Assembly (NCBI GenBank): GCA_029862045.1
Contig: JAOTYE010000010.1
Location: 1-64,000 of the forward strand
Direction of reading: 5' to 3'
DNA length: 64,000 nt
Source of the DNA: Gammaproteobacteria bacterium
Lineage (GTDB): Bacteria > Pseudomonadota > Gammaproteobacteria > Steroidobacterales > Woeseiaceae
Within the stretch, counting starts at the first letter, position 1. The number at the start of each line of letters is the position of its first letter. Made by a program: the position numbers and the translations under genes. Positions 30,229-39,532 of this stretch are shown here, in pieces. The notes under the pieces were generated by a model. That model was given only the letters and a program-made list of their open reading frames with translations. It did no database searches and had not been told where the DNA came from.

Positions 30229-31917
30229 ATGGAAGAGAAAGAGCTGCGGCGCTATTCGCGCATCGTTGTCGATGGCGACGAGCAGGCGTCAAGCCGGGCA
30301 ATGTTGCGTGCCGTTGGTTTTACCGACGAAGACTTCCAACGACCACAAATCGGAATTGCATCGACCTGGGCAATGACCACGCCGTGCAATATGCACATTA
30401 ACGATCTCGCTGCAGAGGCCGCCAAAGGGGCGGATGAAGCGGGCGGCAAAGCGGTCTTATTCAATACGATTACTATCTCCGACGGGATTTCGATGGGAAC
30501 CCCTGGAATGCGCTATTCGCTCGTGTCGCGGGAAATAATTGCTGACTCGATTGAAGCGGTGACAGCCGGCGAAGGTTTCGACGGGCTCGTCGCGATCGGC
30601 GGTTGTGACAAGAACATGCCGGGTTGCCTGATGGCTATCGCGCGCCTGAACCGGCCGTCGGTTTTCGTTTACGGTGGCACGATCAAGCCCGGGGCAAAGC
30701 GGCGCGATATCGTATCCGTGTTCGAAGCCGTCGGGGCGAAATCGGGCGGAACGATCAGCGACGCAGAGCTACTCGACGTCGAACGGACCGCGATTCCGGG
30801 TCCGGGCGCCTGTGGTGGCATGTACACCGCAAATACCATGGCATCGGCGATCGAGGCGCTGGGTATGAGCCTCTCGAACAGCTCGGCTCAGGAAGCCGTG
30901 TCCGAGCAAAAGGTCGACGACTGCCGTCGCGCCGGTGAAGCGGTTCTGAATCTCCTCCGAAACGACATCAAACCGCTCGATATCATGACGCGCAAGGCGT
31001 TTGAGAATGCGATTTCGGTTGTCATCGCGCTCGGCGGTTCAACCAATGCGGTGCTTCACCTGATCGCCATGGCTCGCGAGGCGAACGTTGACCTCAACCT
31101 TGATGATTTCACGGTCATCGGCGCGCGCGTGCCCTTGCTCGCAGACCTGAAACCCAGCGGCAAGTACCTGATGTCCGAGCTCATAGAGATCGGGGGCATT
31201 CAACCTCTGATGAAGCGCATGCTCGATCATGGTTTGCTGCATGGCGGCTGTATGACGGTCACCGGGAAGACGCTCGCGGAAAATCTTGCCGAAGTCGAAG
31301 ACTATCCGGCCGGACAGGACATCATCCGTAGTTTCGACAACCCAATTAAGGCCGACAGCCATCTTTCGATTCTCTACGGTAATCTCGCCCCGGAAGGCGC
31401 GGTGGCGAAGATAACTGGCAAAGAAGGGCTTCGGTTTGAGGGCATTGCGCGCGTCTTTCACTCCGAAGAAGACGCTTTGCGGGCAATACTGGACGGCCTG
31501 ATCAAGGCCGGCGACGTCGTCGTCATTCGCTTTGAAGGACCGAAAGGTGGTCCCGGGATGCGCGAGATGCTGAGTCCGACCGGCGCAATCATGGGTAAGG
31601 GACTCGGTGCCGACGTTGCACTGATTACAGATGGACGATTCTCCGGCGGTAGCCACGGGTTTGTGGTCGGGCATGTATCGCCCGAGGCGGCTGTTGGCGG
31701 CCCGATTGCGCTTATCGAGGACGGCGATTTGATCGTTATCGACGCTGCGAGCAAGCAGATAGAACTCGGTATCAGCGACGCAGAGATGGCTGGACGCAGG
31801 CAGCGATGGAAGCGGCCGCGGTCACCGATAAAAAGCGGTGCGCTCGCAAAATACCGCAACGAGGTGTCTTCCGCGGCGGAGGGAGCTGTTACGATTCCGC
31901 CGCTATGGGATGAATGA
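30229..31917 (+). CDS. ilvD: Dihydroxy-acid dehydratase
   Basis: Fe-S enzyme of branched-chain amino acid synthesis that dehydrates 2,3-dihydroxy-isovalerate and -methylvalerate. The 562 residues carry the cluster-binding cysteines in [13 protein letters not shown] and [14 protein letters not shown], and the motif [19 protein letters not shown] near the C-terminus. It belongs to the shorter form of the family (E. coli IlvD has 616). It stands apart from the ilvC-leu operon at 43.7-49.6 kb and has its own upstream region. Confidence 0.95.
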   Translation: MEEKELRRYSRIVVDGDEQASSRAMLRAVGFTDEDFQRPQIGIASTWAMTTPCNMHINDLAAEAAKGADEAGGKAVLFNTITISDGISMGTPGMRYSLVSREIIADSIEAVTAGEGFDGLVAIGGCDKNMPGCLMAIARLNRPSVFVYGGTIKPGAKRRDIVSVFEAVGAKSGGTISDAELLDVERTAIPGPGACGGMYTANTMASAIEALGMSLSNSSAQEAVSEQKVDDCRRAGEAVLNLLRNDIKPLDIMTRKAFENAISVVIALGGSTNAVLHLIAMAREANVDLNLDDFTVIGARVPLLADLKPSGKYLMSELIEIGGIQPLMKRMLDHGLLHGGCMTVTGKTLAENLAEVEDYPAGQDIIRSFDNPIKADSHLSILYGNLAPEGAVAKITGKEGLRFEGIARVFHSEEDALRAILDGLIKAGDVVVIRFEGPKGGPGMREMLSPTGAIMGKGLGADVALITDGRFSGGSHGFVVGHVSPEAAVGGPIALIEDGDLIVIDAASKQIELGISDAEMAGRRQRWKRPRSPIKSGALAKYRNEVSSAAEGAVTIPPLWDE

Positions 31918-32112
31918 CACGGGCGGCGCAGGGACCCGCCGTACTGCCAGCAAGCCGTCCTGATCGATTCGTACATGATTTCTGTCGGGCCGGGCCGCAG
32001 CGTAGCCTGGAAATTCGGGGAAGCACTTGACCTTTGCGAGCCGATTCGCTCTACTTCCCGGATGAGGCTTTATGTCACCCACGTAATGTGCCGACGCATC
32101 GAGACGATCGAT
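31918..32112 (+). other. Intergenic stretch between ilvD and the lysC-lysA leader
   Basis: This part of the 351-base gap contains no gene I can support. A short piece near 31991-32010 resembles the 5' third of tRNA-Pro but the rest of a tRNA does not follow. No confident promoter is visible, although the downstream terminator requires that the lysC-lysA transcript begin somewhere in this gap or enter from ilvD. Confidence 0.4.
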
Positions 32113-32181
32113 GTGAAAAAACACATAAAATATATGGCGCGCCAGAGGTGCGTGGGTGCGAATGGCAATAGTACCGGCTAG
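32113..32181 (+). CDS. Candidate Lys-containing leader peptide
   Basis: A GTG at 32113 opens a 22-residue frame whose start reads (M)KKHIKYMARQR, with AAA lysine codons at positions 2, 3 and 6, and a TAG at 32179. It ends 25 bases before the intrinsic terminator that precedes the lysine-pathway fusion gene. This is the layout of a ribosome-mediated attenuator. Support is modest because the ribosome binding site is poor, lysines are few and the frame is open further upstream. A GTGGGT at 32152-32157 could pair with the terminator 5' arm as an antiterminator. Confidence 0.3.
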   Translation: MKKHIKYMARQRCVGANGNSTG

Positions 32182-32206
32182 TAATAAAGTCTGGACTTTG
32201 TCAACG

Positions 32207-32240
32207 AACCCGCGAGGAGACTCCTGGCGGGTTTTTTTTT
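32207..32240 (+). terminator. Intrinsic terminator/attenuator before lysC-lysA
   Basis: AACCCGC (32207-32213) pairs with GCGGGTT (32227-32233). An inner AGGA/TCCT stem extends it, and a run of nine Ts ends at 32240. It lies only 28 bases before the fused lysC-lysA start and about 290 bases after ilvD. It is therefore probably an attenuator in the lysC-lysA leader, not simply the ilvD terminator. Confidence 0.85.
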
Positions 32241-32268
32241 GCCCATGAATTGATGGTTGAGCAACAGC

Positions 32269-34911
32269 ATGAACGAATCGGTCGTGGAAGCGAGTTTTGC
32301 CAGCGGCGCATCACTGGGTGCACCCGTGGATATTTCGGAATCGCCGTGGGTGGTGATGAAGTTCGGTGGTACAAGCGTGTCAACTGCCGAGAGCTGGGGG
32401 ACGATTGCTGCCCTGATTGGCAATCGACTGAACGAGGGTCTGCATCCTGTTGTCGTGCACTCCGCCCTCAAAGGGGTTTCGAACGAACTCGAGGGCGTAT
32501 TGCGCGCAGCGTCGGACGGCGAGAGTTCAGCAGGCCTCTCAGTAATTCGCGAACAGCACTATGATCTGGCGCGCGCGCTCGGGCTCGATGGCCCGGCCTT
32601 GCTTGACGAGACATTGCATGAACTGGAACAGCTCGTTGCCGGCGTGCGGCTCATCCGGGAAGTCAGCGTGCGGGTACGAGTACGCATTATGGCGCTCGGT
32701 GAACTCATGGCTACCCGTCTTGGCGCGCACTATTTGCAGAGCATTGGGCTGCCCGTGGAGTGGACGGACGCGCGCGACCTGCTGACCAGTGTCAGCAGCA
32801 GTGGCGGTCAACGCAAGCAAGACTATCTGTCAGCCAAGTGTGACAGTGCGGCAGACCCGGATTTCCGGGAAAAGCTGGAAAGGGAAGGCCGCGTCATTCT
32901 GACACAGGGTTTCATCGCACGTAACGAATGGGGCGAGACAGTTCTGCTCGGCCGCGGCGGGTCCGATACGTCGGCAAGCTATTTCGCCGCCCGACTGCAG
33001 GCGCGCCGTCTCGAAATCTGGACCGATGTGCCAGGAATGTTCACGGCGGATCCGCGAGTTGTGCCGTCAGCACGATTGCTGCTTGCGTTGCATTACGACG
33101 AGGCGCAGGAATTGGCGTCAGCCGGCAGTTCGGTCTTGCATCCACGCTGCCTGTCCCCGCTGCGTGCATTCAGCATTCCGTTGTTTATTCGTTGCACGAC
33201 CGCGCCGGAGATTCCCGGGACAGTCGTTTCATCGGCGACCGACGAAGTCGAACCACAGGTTAAAGGAATCTGTTTGCGTAACGGGCTGACGCTGGTTTCG
33301 ATGGATGGGGTCGGAATGTGGCATGAGGTTGGCTTTCTCGCCCGGGCTTTCGCCATCTTCAGTGAGCACGGTGTGTCGGTCGATTTGATTTCGACGTCCG
33401 AGACCAACGTCACAGTGTCAATCGATACCAAGGACGGTTTGCTTCCCGCTGACGCACAGCGAGCGTTGTTGAGCGATCTCGAGAGTCTTTGTCGAGTACG
33501 TGCTATCAACGATTGCTCGGCTGTCAGCCTGGTTGGCCGAAAAATCCGTACGATCTTGCCGCGCATGGCGCCTGCGCTCGGCGTGTTCGAGGAAGAGAAG
33601 ATTCATTTGATGTCGCAGGCAGCGAACGACCTTAATCTGAGCTTTGTCGTGGACCAGGGTCAGGGGCCCCGGCTCGTTCGCAAATTGCACGCATCCATCA
33701 TTCGCAGAGCAGGCGGTAGCGCGATCTTTGGCCAAAGCTGGGAGAGGCTCTTTTTCGGCGATCTTGCTGCCGCGCAGACGCACGATACCTGGTGGATGCG
33801 AAAACGGAAGCAGCTGCTCAAACTGGCTGGAAAGCAGCTCAATGCCTTTGTCTATGATCGCGACACTGTGAGCGAGGCGGCACGCAATCTGTTGCAATTG
33901 AGCAGCGTCGATCGGGTTCTGTACGCAGTCAAGGCGAATTTCAACGCAGAAATCCTGCAAGCGCTGGCCGCAGAAGGGGTCGATTTCGAATGCGTTTCGC
34001 CGGGTGAAGTCAAGTGGATCGAAAAGGTCATTCCGGACGTTGACCTTGGACGCATCCTGTTCACCCCGAACTTTGCGCCGCGCGCCGAGTACGAATGGGC
34101 TGTCAGGAAGGGACTGCAACTGACACTCGATAATCTGTACCCACTGGAAGCGTGGCCCGAACTTTTCGAAGGCACGAAGTTATTCATTCGCGTCGACCCG
34201 GGGCAGGGTCGCGGTCATCATGAGAACGTCAAAACGGCGGGCAATCATTCCAAGTTCGGGATTCCGCGCTTCGAAGTAGACGAATTGAAACAGCTCATTG
34301 ACGCTGCAGGAGCTGAAGTGATCGGCATTCACGCGCACAGCGGCAGCGGCATTCTCGATCCCGATAACTGGCGCTCGGTGGCCGTTGAACTCGTTCAGGT
34401 CGCGCAGAAGTTTCCTGCCGTGAAATCAATCGACCTGGGCGGCGGCATCGGCATACCGGAAAAACCGGGCGAAAAGCCGTTTGATCTAGAGAAGCTCGAT
34501 GAAACGCTTAACGAAATTCGCGCATCGTATCCACAATATCGACTCTGGCTCGAACCCGGCCGCTATCTTGTGGCCCAGGCCGGTGTCCTGATTAGTCACG
34601 TAACGCAACTAAAGGGTAAAGGCAGCATGCGATATATCGGAATCGGCACAGGTATGAATTCACTGATTCGTCCTGCCCTGTACGGCTCGTATCACGAAAT
34701 CGTAAATCTCACGAAGGCTGACGAAGTACCGACCGATACGGTGACGGTTGTCGGCCCAATTTGCGAGACAGGTGATCGGCTTGGCAGCGACCGGTTACTG
34801 CCGCTTACCGAGGAGAATGACGTCATCCTTATTGCCAACACCGGCGCCTATGGTTACGTCATGAGTTCTCAATATAATCGGCGCGATGTAGCGCCAGAGC
34901 TCGTAATCTGA
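32269..34911 (+). CDS. lysC-lysA: Bifunctional aspartate kinase / diaminopimelate decarboxylase
   Basis: An 880-residue fusion of the first and last enzymes of lysine synthesis. Residues 1 to about 470 are aspartate kinase, with MKFGGTSVS near 30, LGRGGSDTSASYFAARL near 225 and a C-terminal ACT region near 330-470 for feedback control. From about 500 to 880 follows PLP-dependent meso-diaminopimelate decarboxylase, with Lys555 in LYAVKANFN, HAHSGSGI and EPGRYLVAQAG. Similar fusions are known in Xanthomonadales. The ATG at 32269 is preferred over a TTG four codons upstream. The protein would make aspartyl phosphate for the whole family and lysine at the end. Confidence 0.94.
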   Translation: MNESVVEASFASGASLGAPVDISESPWVVMKFGGTSVSTAESWGTIAALIGNRLNEGLHPVVVHSALKGVSNELEGVLRAASDGESSAGLSVIREQHYDLARALGLDGPALLDETLHELEQLVAGVRLIREVSVRVRVRIMALGELMATRLGAHYLQSIGLPVEWTDARDLLTSVSSSGGQRKQDYLSAKCDSAADPDFREKLEREGRVILTQGFIARNEWGETVLLGRGGSDTSASYFAARLQARRLEIWTDVPGMFTADPRVVPSARLLLALHYDEAQELASAGSSVLHPRCLSPLRAFSIPLFIRCTTAPEIPGTVVSSATDEVEPQVKGICLRNGLTLVSMDGVGMWHEVGFLARAFAIFSEHGVSVDLISTSETNVTVSIDTKDGLLPADAQRALLSDLESLCRVRAINDCSAVSLVGRKIRTILPRMAPALGVFEEEKIHLMSQAANDLNLSFVVDQGQGPRLVRKLHASIIRRAGGSAIFGQSWERLFFGDLAAAQTHDTWWMRKRKQLLKLAGKQLNAFVYDRDTVSEAARNLLQLSSVDRVLYAVKANFNAEILQALAAEGVDFECVSPGEVKWIEKVIPDVDLGRILFTPNFAPRAEYEWAVRKGLQLTLDNLYPLEAWPELFEGTKLFIRVDPGQGRGHHENVKTAGNHSKFGIPRFEVDELKQLIDAAGAEVIGIHAHSGSGILDPDNWRSVAVELVQVAQKFPAVKSIDLGGGIGIPEKPGEKPFDLEKLDETLNEIRASYPQYRLWLEPGRYLVAQAGVLISHVTQLKGKGSMRYIGIGTGMNSLIRPALYGSYHEIVNLTKADEVPTDTVTVVGPICETGDRLGSDRLLPLTEENDVILIANTGAYGYVMSSQYNRRDVAPELVI

Positions 34912-34950
34912 CCTGAAGGAGAAGAAAGCGCTCTCGCTCGAAAAAGCTTC

Positions 34951-35253
34951 TTAGTGATCAGCCGTATGGCGTGACTCCAGCGCGGCCACGACATCCGTCA
35001 AGCAGATGTCCCGACTGTTAAGCAGTACGAGCAGGTGAAACATCAGGTCAGCTGCTTCATTGACAGTTTCGGTGCGATCGCCATCGACAGCGGCGAGTGC
35101 CAGTTCAACGGCTTCTTCGCCAACCTTCTGGGCAATTCGCTTCGGACCGAGCGCGAAAAGACCTGACGTATAACTCTCCGCAGCAGGATTCTCGCGTCGG
35201 TCGACGATGATCGATTCGAGCGTCGTCAGGAATTTCAAGTTCAAGTTGCTCAC
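34951..35253 (-). CDS. hisE: Phosphoribosyl-ATP pyrophosphatase
   Basis: Second step of histidine biosynthesis, hydrolysing PR-ATP to PR-AMP. The 100-residue MazG-like protein has the signature KVGEEAVELALAA and NEAADLMFHLLVLL. It starts with GTG at 35253. In E. coli HisE is the C-terminal half of a HisIE fusion. Here it stands alone and no PR-AMP cyclohydrolase (HisI) domain is found in this operon or elsewhere in the window. It is the last gene of the minus-strand his operon, 39 bases after hisF, and converges with lysC-lysA. Confidence 0.93.
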   Translation of the reverse strand: MSNLNLKFLTTLESIIVDRRENPAAESYTSGLFALGPKRIAQKVGEEAVELALAAVDGDRTETVNEAADLMFHLLVLLNSRDICLTDVVAALESRHTADH

Positions 35254-35292
35254 ATTTTCTACCTTGTTGTCGGCAGGAGTTGCTCTGCCAGC

Positions 35293-36066
35293 CTAGCCGG
35301 CCGGCCGGATGTCAACCGAGTTGTCGATGAGATACCGCTTTAGGTCGGCGATATTGATTTCCGCGCTATGGAAGACGCTCGCTGCCAGTGCACCATCGAC
35401 GTTGGCTACCTTGAAGGTCTCGACGAAGTCACTCATTACGCCGGCGCCTCCCGACGCTATCAAAGGCACATGGCTGTTGTCGCGCATAAGGCGAAGTTGT
35501 TGATTGTCGTAGCCTTGGCGCACGCCATCCTGATTCATGCAATTCAACACAATCTCGCCGACGCCGCGGTCCTGGGCCTCGACGATCCAGTCGACGGTAT
35601 GCCGATCTGCCGCGGCGGTCTTGTCGGGGTCGCCTGTGTATTGATACACATGGTAGCCGCCGTTTTGTTGACGGCTGTCGACACCCAGCACTACGCATTG
35701 GGATCCAAAACGTCGTGCGAGCTGGTTAATCAGTTGCGGAGTCTCCAGCGCGGGGGAGTTTATCGAGATTTTGTCGGCACCCTTGTTGAGCACATCCTCA
35801 GCATCCGCAACACTGCGAATTCCACCGGCAACGCAGAACGGGATGTCGATGATGGCTGCAACCCGGTCGACCCAGGCACGATCAACACTTCTGCCATCAG
35901 GACTGGCAGTGATGTCGTAAAACACGAGTTCGTCGGCACCTTCCGCACAATAACGCTGCGCGAGTTCGATAATGTCGCCAACGACTCGATGATTGCGAAA
36001 CTTGACGCCCTTCACGACGAGGCCGTCACGAACATCAAGGCAGGGAATTATGCGTTTTGCTGGAAT
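35293..36066 (-). CDS. hisF: Imidazole glycerol phosphate synthase cyclase subunit, AUU start
   Basis: (beta/alpha)8-barrel subunit that uses ammonia from HisH to make imidazole glycerol phosphate and AICAR. The conserved N-terminus [19 protein letters not shown] is encoded upstream of the first GTG (36015) with no ATG, GTG or TTG in that frame. An ATT at 36066 stands exactly where the family's initiator Met falls, with GAGG seven bases upstream. It gives 257 residues (E. coli 258). The start lies inside the last 19 bases of hisA. Catalytic aspartates are visible in CLDVRDG and ASGGAG-flanking strands. Starting at 36015 would lose the first beta strand and a catalytic Asp. Confidence 0.9.
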   Translation of the reverse strand: MPAKRIIPCLDVRDGLVVKGVKFRNHRVVGDIIELAQRYCAEGADELVFYDITASPDGRSVDRAWVDRVAAIIDIPFCVAGGIRSVADAEDVLNKGADKISINSPALETPQLINQLARRFGSQCVVLGVDSRQQNGGYHVYQYTGDPDKTAAADRHTVDWIVEAQDRGVGEIVLNCMNQDGVRQGYDNQQLRLMRDNSHVPLIASGGAGVMSDFVETFKVANVDGALAASVFHSAEINIADLKRYLIDNSVDIRPAG

Positions 36067-36788
36067 GACGCGACCTCGTCCGGAGTTATCTTGCCATCCA
36101 GTAATGCACGCCCTGTTATCGCGGCCGGCACACCGCGATCACGTAGCGCCTGAAGATCTTGCAGATTGCGAACACCTCCGGAGGCCTGCAATTTCAGCTC
36201 CGGGAATCTGCGCAAAATGTCCGAGTAGAGATCCAGATTTGGCCCGGTCATTGCGCCGTCACGACTGACATCCGTGCATAGCACGTGGCGCAGACCTGCG
36301 CCGCGGAACTCGGCAATACACTCGAAGAGGGATGTGCTGCTGGGACGCGTCCACCCATGTGTCGTAATCATCGGCATACCGCCGTCGCCGATCTCAACAT
36401 CCAATGCAAGGACTATGTGTTCGCTGCCATGCCGGACGAGCCAGGACTTCACTGCGTCCGGCTCTGTGACTACGAGGCTACCGACCACACAACGCGAGAC
36501 GCCCGCCGCCAGCCACTTGGCAATTGTGCCGTGATCACGGATTCCACCACCGACCTGAATTGCCATATCCGACTCGGTCGCAATCGCAGTGATGATTTCG
36601 TGATTCTCCTGGGTTCCCGATCGCGCCCCGTCGAGATCAACGATGTGCAGGTCTGTCGTTTGCAGCTCGGCGAACTGCCGCGCAACCGCTGCAGGATCAT
36701 CACTGTATTCGGTCGCCTGAGCGAAGTCTCCCTTAAACAGGCGCACGCACTTACCGCCCTGAAGATCAACGGCGGGTATGACTTTCAT
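36048..36788 (-). CDS. hisA: Phosphoribosylformimino-AICAR ribotide isomerase
   Basis: (beta/alpha)8-barrel isomerase of histidine synthesis, homologous to HisF. From the ATG at 36788 it has 246 residues beginning [20 protein letters not shown], with VGGGIRD near 80 and the second-half catalytic region [17 protein letters not shown] near 170. The frame is open further upstream inside hisH but is not conserved there. Its ATG overlaps the hisH stop (ATGA), and its 3' end overlaps the inferred hisF start. Confidence 0.95.
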   Translation of the reverse strand: MKVIPAVDLQGGKCVRLFKGDFAQATEYSDDPAAVARQFAELQTTDLHIVDLDGARSGTQENHEIITAIATESDMAIQVGGGIRDHGTIAKWLAAGVSRCVVGSLVVTEPDAVKSWLVRHGSEHIVLALDVEIGDGGMPMITTHGWTRPSSTSLFECIAEFRGAGLRHVLCTDVSRDGAMTGPNLDLYSDILRRFPELKLQASGGVRNLQDLQALRDRGVPAAITGRALLDGKITPDEVASFQQNA

Positions 36789-37390
36789 GAGTGAATGCCC
36801 ACGAAGTTCTGCAGCAGTTTCGAGCCCGCAGCGGCTGAGCGTTCCGGATGAAACTGCGCGGCGACGAAATTCCTGTGACCAACAACAGCCGAAAACGGTT
36901 CGGCATGGTGTGCTTGCGCGATCGTGCACTCCGACACAGGCAGCGCATAACTATGCAGAAAGTAAAAATAGGCCCCGGCACCAATGTCGCTGAGCAGCTC
37001 GTGATCAGCGGTCTGCGAAACAGGGCACCAGCCCATGTTCGGTACCGGACAGCTTGTATCTCCGGGTAGCTTGCGTGCAGTGCCGGGAATGATGCCCAGG
37101 CATTCCACGTCTTCCTCCTCGGATGCGTCTGCAAGCAGATGCATGCCCAGGCAAATGCCGAGCACGGGTTGTGTCAATTCGCGAATAACATCGATAAGAC
37201 GACTGTCGCGTAGGCGTCTCATAGCATCGCGCGCCGCGCCGACGCCTGGAAGGATGACACGATCGGCAGCCTTAATGAGCCCGGCATCGGTTGTCAGGGT
37301 CGCGTCTGTATGCAGGCGTTTGAACGCATACAGCAGCGACGCGATATTGGCGCCGCCACTATCAATGATTGCAATACTGCCTGAAGACAT
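36785..37390 (-). CDS. hisH: Imidazole glycerol phosphate synthase glutamine amidotransferase subunit
   Basis: Class I glutaminase that delivers ammonia to HisF. The 201 residues contain the oxyanion-loop motif PGVGAARDAM, the nucleophile cysteine in GICLGMHLL near 80 and the His-Glu pair in QFHPERS near 180. It begins one base after the hisB stop and overlaps hisA by four bases, so the block is translationally coupled. Confidence 0.95.
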   Translation of the reverse strand: MSSGSIAIIDSGGANIASLLYAFKRLHTDATLTTDAGLIKAADRVILPGVGAARDAMRRLRDSRLIDVIRELTQPVLGICLGMHLLADASEEEDVECLGIIPGTARKLPGDTSCPVPNMGWCPVSQTADHELLSDIGAGAYFYFLHSYALPVSECTIAQAHHAEPFSAVVGHRNFVAAQFHPERSAAAGSKLLQNFVGIHS

Positions 37391-37391
37391 C

Positions 37392-38468
37392 TCAGCTCAA
37401 CGTGCCTTTTGTAGACGGCATGTCGTTGCCGTCTCGACGAACAGCCTGTCGTAACGCGCGCCCTGCTGATTTGAAACAGGCTTCGACCATATGGTGTGCG
37501 TTCTGTCCTTGTACTTCGAGGTGCAACGCAGCACCGATCGCGTCGGCAAGAGAACGAAAGAAGTGCTCGACCATCTCGGTGGACAATTCTCCAACCTGCT
37601 CTCGCGGGAACTCTCCCCGAAACACGAATCGACCGCGTCCGGACAAATCGATGGACACCTTTGCTTCACTCTCATCCATCGGCAATACGAAACCATAACG
37701 CCCGACGCCCCGCTTGTTACCCAGTGCCTTGCGCAACGCTCCGCCCAGGCAGATTGCCGTGTCCTCGACCGTATGGTGATCATCAATCTCGAGATCGCCA
37801 GCGCACGTCAGTGACAAACTGAAGCCACCGTGTTTGGCGATTTGTTCCAGCATGTGATCGTAAAAGCCGATTCCCGTCGCTATTGAAATGGGTTCGGCGC
37901 GATCAAGATTGACGGACACGGTAATATGGGTTTCTTGCGTTTTTCTTTCGACATTTGCCTTACGCTCGCCGCAGCACAAAGACTCCACAATGCCGGGCCA
38001 CGTGGTGGTGGGGCCATTGGCCGGATCCAGTAAGAATCCGCGCACGCCGATTTTCTCCGCAAGCTGCAAATCCGTAGTGCGGTCACCGATCACAGCTGAG
38101 TTGGCCATGTCGATGTCAGTTCCTGCCAGATAGCGTGTCAGCAAACCCGCGCGCGGCTTGCGACATTCGCAGCCTGCATCCGGCAGGTGCGGGCAAATGA
38201 AGACCTCGTCAAAATGAATGCCCTGCGACTCAAACAATGCGAGCACGTGATCCTGGCAGATCGAAAATTGCTCCTCGGGAAAAGAGTCCGTGCCGAGACC
38301 GTCCTGATTGCTGACCATGACGAAGCGATAACCGTTTTGCGCCAGCTCGAGCATTGCCGCGATGACTCCGTCGACGAGTCGTACTTTCTGCAGCGAATCG
38401 ACCTGACAGTCCTCGGGTTCGTCGATGAGCGTGCCATCACGATCAACGAACAGAATTCTCGACGCCAT
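37392..38468 (-). CDS. hisB: Bifunctional histidinol-phosphatase / imidazoleglycerol-phosphate dehydratase
   Basis: A 358-residue two-domain enzyme. The N-terminal HAD phosphatase (1 to about 165) has the nucleophile motif VDRDGTLID at 8-16 and a zinc-binding CPHLPDAGCECRKP loop near 92-105. The C-terminal dehydratase (about 172-358) has FYDHMLEQIAKHG and DDHHTVEDTAI, with the metal-binding histidines. This fused form is typical of enteric and xanthomonad hisB. It lies two bases after hisC. Confidence 0.96.
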   Translation of the reverse strand: MASRILFVDRDGTLIDEPEDCQVDSLQKVRLVDGVIAAMLELAQNGYRFVMVSNQDGLGTDSFPEEQFSICQDHVLALFESQGIHFDEVFICPHLPDAGCECRKPRAGLLTRYLAGTDIDMANSAVIGDRTTDLQLAEKIGVRGFLLDPANGPTTTWPGIVESLCCGERKANVERKTQETHITVSVNLDRAEPISIATGIGFYDHMLEQIAKHGGFSLSLTCAGDLEIDDHHTVEDTAICLGGALRKALGNKRGVGRYGFVLPMDESEAKVSIDLSGRGRFVFRGEFPREQVGELSTEMVEHFFRSLADAIGAALHLEVQGQNAHHMVEACFKSAGRALRQAVRRDGNDMPSTKGTLS

Positions 38469-38470
38469 GG

Positions 38471-39532
38471 CTAGACCTCCACGACGCTTGCAAGGGTCTG
38501 CAGTAAGCGGTCATTCTCGGCCTGCGTACCTACGGTGACCCGTACACAGTCGGAGAGGGTGCCCCCGAAATATCGCAACAAGACCTTGTCACTACTGCTC
38601 TGCCGCATCAGTGCGTCGGCATCATCGACTTGCAGCAGAAAGAAGTTCGCCGAGCTGGGCCAGATATGGCGGACGAACGGGAACTTGGCAAGTGCTTCGG
38701 TCAGTCGCTTGCGCTCGGAAATCACCTGCCTGACGCATTGTTCTGCCTCTCTCAGGCTTTCGGTTCGTAGTGCGTTCTCGACGCACTCGACGACCGGTGT
38801 CGCGAGCGCATACGGCGCCTGCACCGCATTGAGCATGGCAATAACATCCCGCGGTCCTATCACGGAGCCACAACGGGCACCTGCGAATGCAAGGGCCTTT
38901 GATAGCGTTCTGAGGATGATCAGGTTCTCGTATTGATCAAGCAACTTGACGACGGATGGTTCGTCGGCAAACTCGATATAGGCCTCGTCAACGATAACCG
39001 CGGATTGGCTGCCGCGTCGCTCCAGCACCTCCAACAGCGTGTCCCTCGCAAGCATCGTTCCGGTTGGGTTATTCGGCGAACACAGAAAAATAAGGCGCGT
39101 CGTTGCATCGCAGGCTTCGAGAATGGCATTGGCCGCCACGGCAAAATCGTTGTCACGAGTTGTTTCTACCTCGCGCAACGCGGCGTTCTGAACGTTTGCA
39201 TAGTGGCGGTACATCGAAAACGTCGGGGTGGTTGTTACGATACTGTCTTGTCCTGCCCGACAGAACACGCGAATCAGCAAGTCGATGCCTTCGCTGGTAC
39301 CGCGCGTGACCACCAAGTTCTCGACATCACATCCGTAGCGCGCGGCGAGGGCGGCGCGCAGCTGTGCAGGACGAATCTCCGGATAGCGATTCAGCGGCCG
39401 GCGAAAGTGATCGTCGCTGCTTGTCCATGGTGCTTCATTCGCGTTAAGGCGAATCGTATCGTCAACCTGGACTGCCGCCTCATAGGGCCGGAGCGCCCGT
39501 ATTTCTTTTCTGGCAAGCCTTGCAATCGTCAT
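38471..39532 (-). CDS. hisC: Histidinol-phosphate aminotransferase
   Basis: PLP aminotransferase of histidine biosynthesis, 353 residues. It has the substrate-loop motif LNANEAPW near 28, CSPNNPTGT near 150 and the PLP lysine in RTLSKALAFAGARCG near 208. The ATG overlaps the hisD stop by four bases (ATGA). Its position in the operon settles the assignment among class I/II aminotransferases. Confidence 0.95.
   Translation of the reverse strand: MTIARLARKEIRALRPYEAAVQVDDTIRLNANEAPWTSSDDHFRRPLNRYPEIRPAQLRAALAARYGCDVENLVVTRGTSEGIDLLIRVFCRAGQDSIVTTTPTFSMYRHYANVQNAALREVETTRDNDFAVAANAILEACDATTRLIFLCSPNNPTGTMLARDTLLEVLERRGSQSAVIVDEAYIEFADEPSVVKLLDQYENLIILRTLSKALAFAGARCGSVIGPRDVIAMLNAVQAPYALATPVVECVENALRTESLREAEQCVRQVISERKRLTEALAKFPFVRHIWPSSANFFLLQVDDADALMRQSSSDKVLLRYFGGTLSDCVRVTVGTQAENDRLLQTLASVVEV

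Noticed and set aside
31991..32010. Fragment of a tRNA-Pro gene or attachment site
   Set aside because: Seventeen of twenty bases match the 5' part of tRNA-Pro, but no anticodon or T arm follows and no integrase or mobile gene is nearby. A match of this size is expected by chance in 64 kb.
32146..32206. Lysine riboswitch upstream of lysC-lysA
   Set aside because: AGAGGTGCG matches the 5' element of the L box, but only about 60 bases separate it from the terminator, whereas the aptamer needs roughly 170. The remaining conserved elements are not seen.
36036..36066. Programmed frameshift fusing hisA to hisF
   Set aside because: The hisA end (CAG CAA AAC GCA TAA) does not contain a recognised slippery heptamer for the required -1 shift. 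An AUU start with a well-placed GAGG explains the HisF N-terminus more simply.
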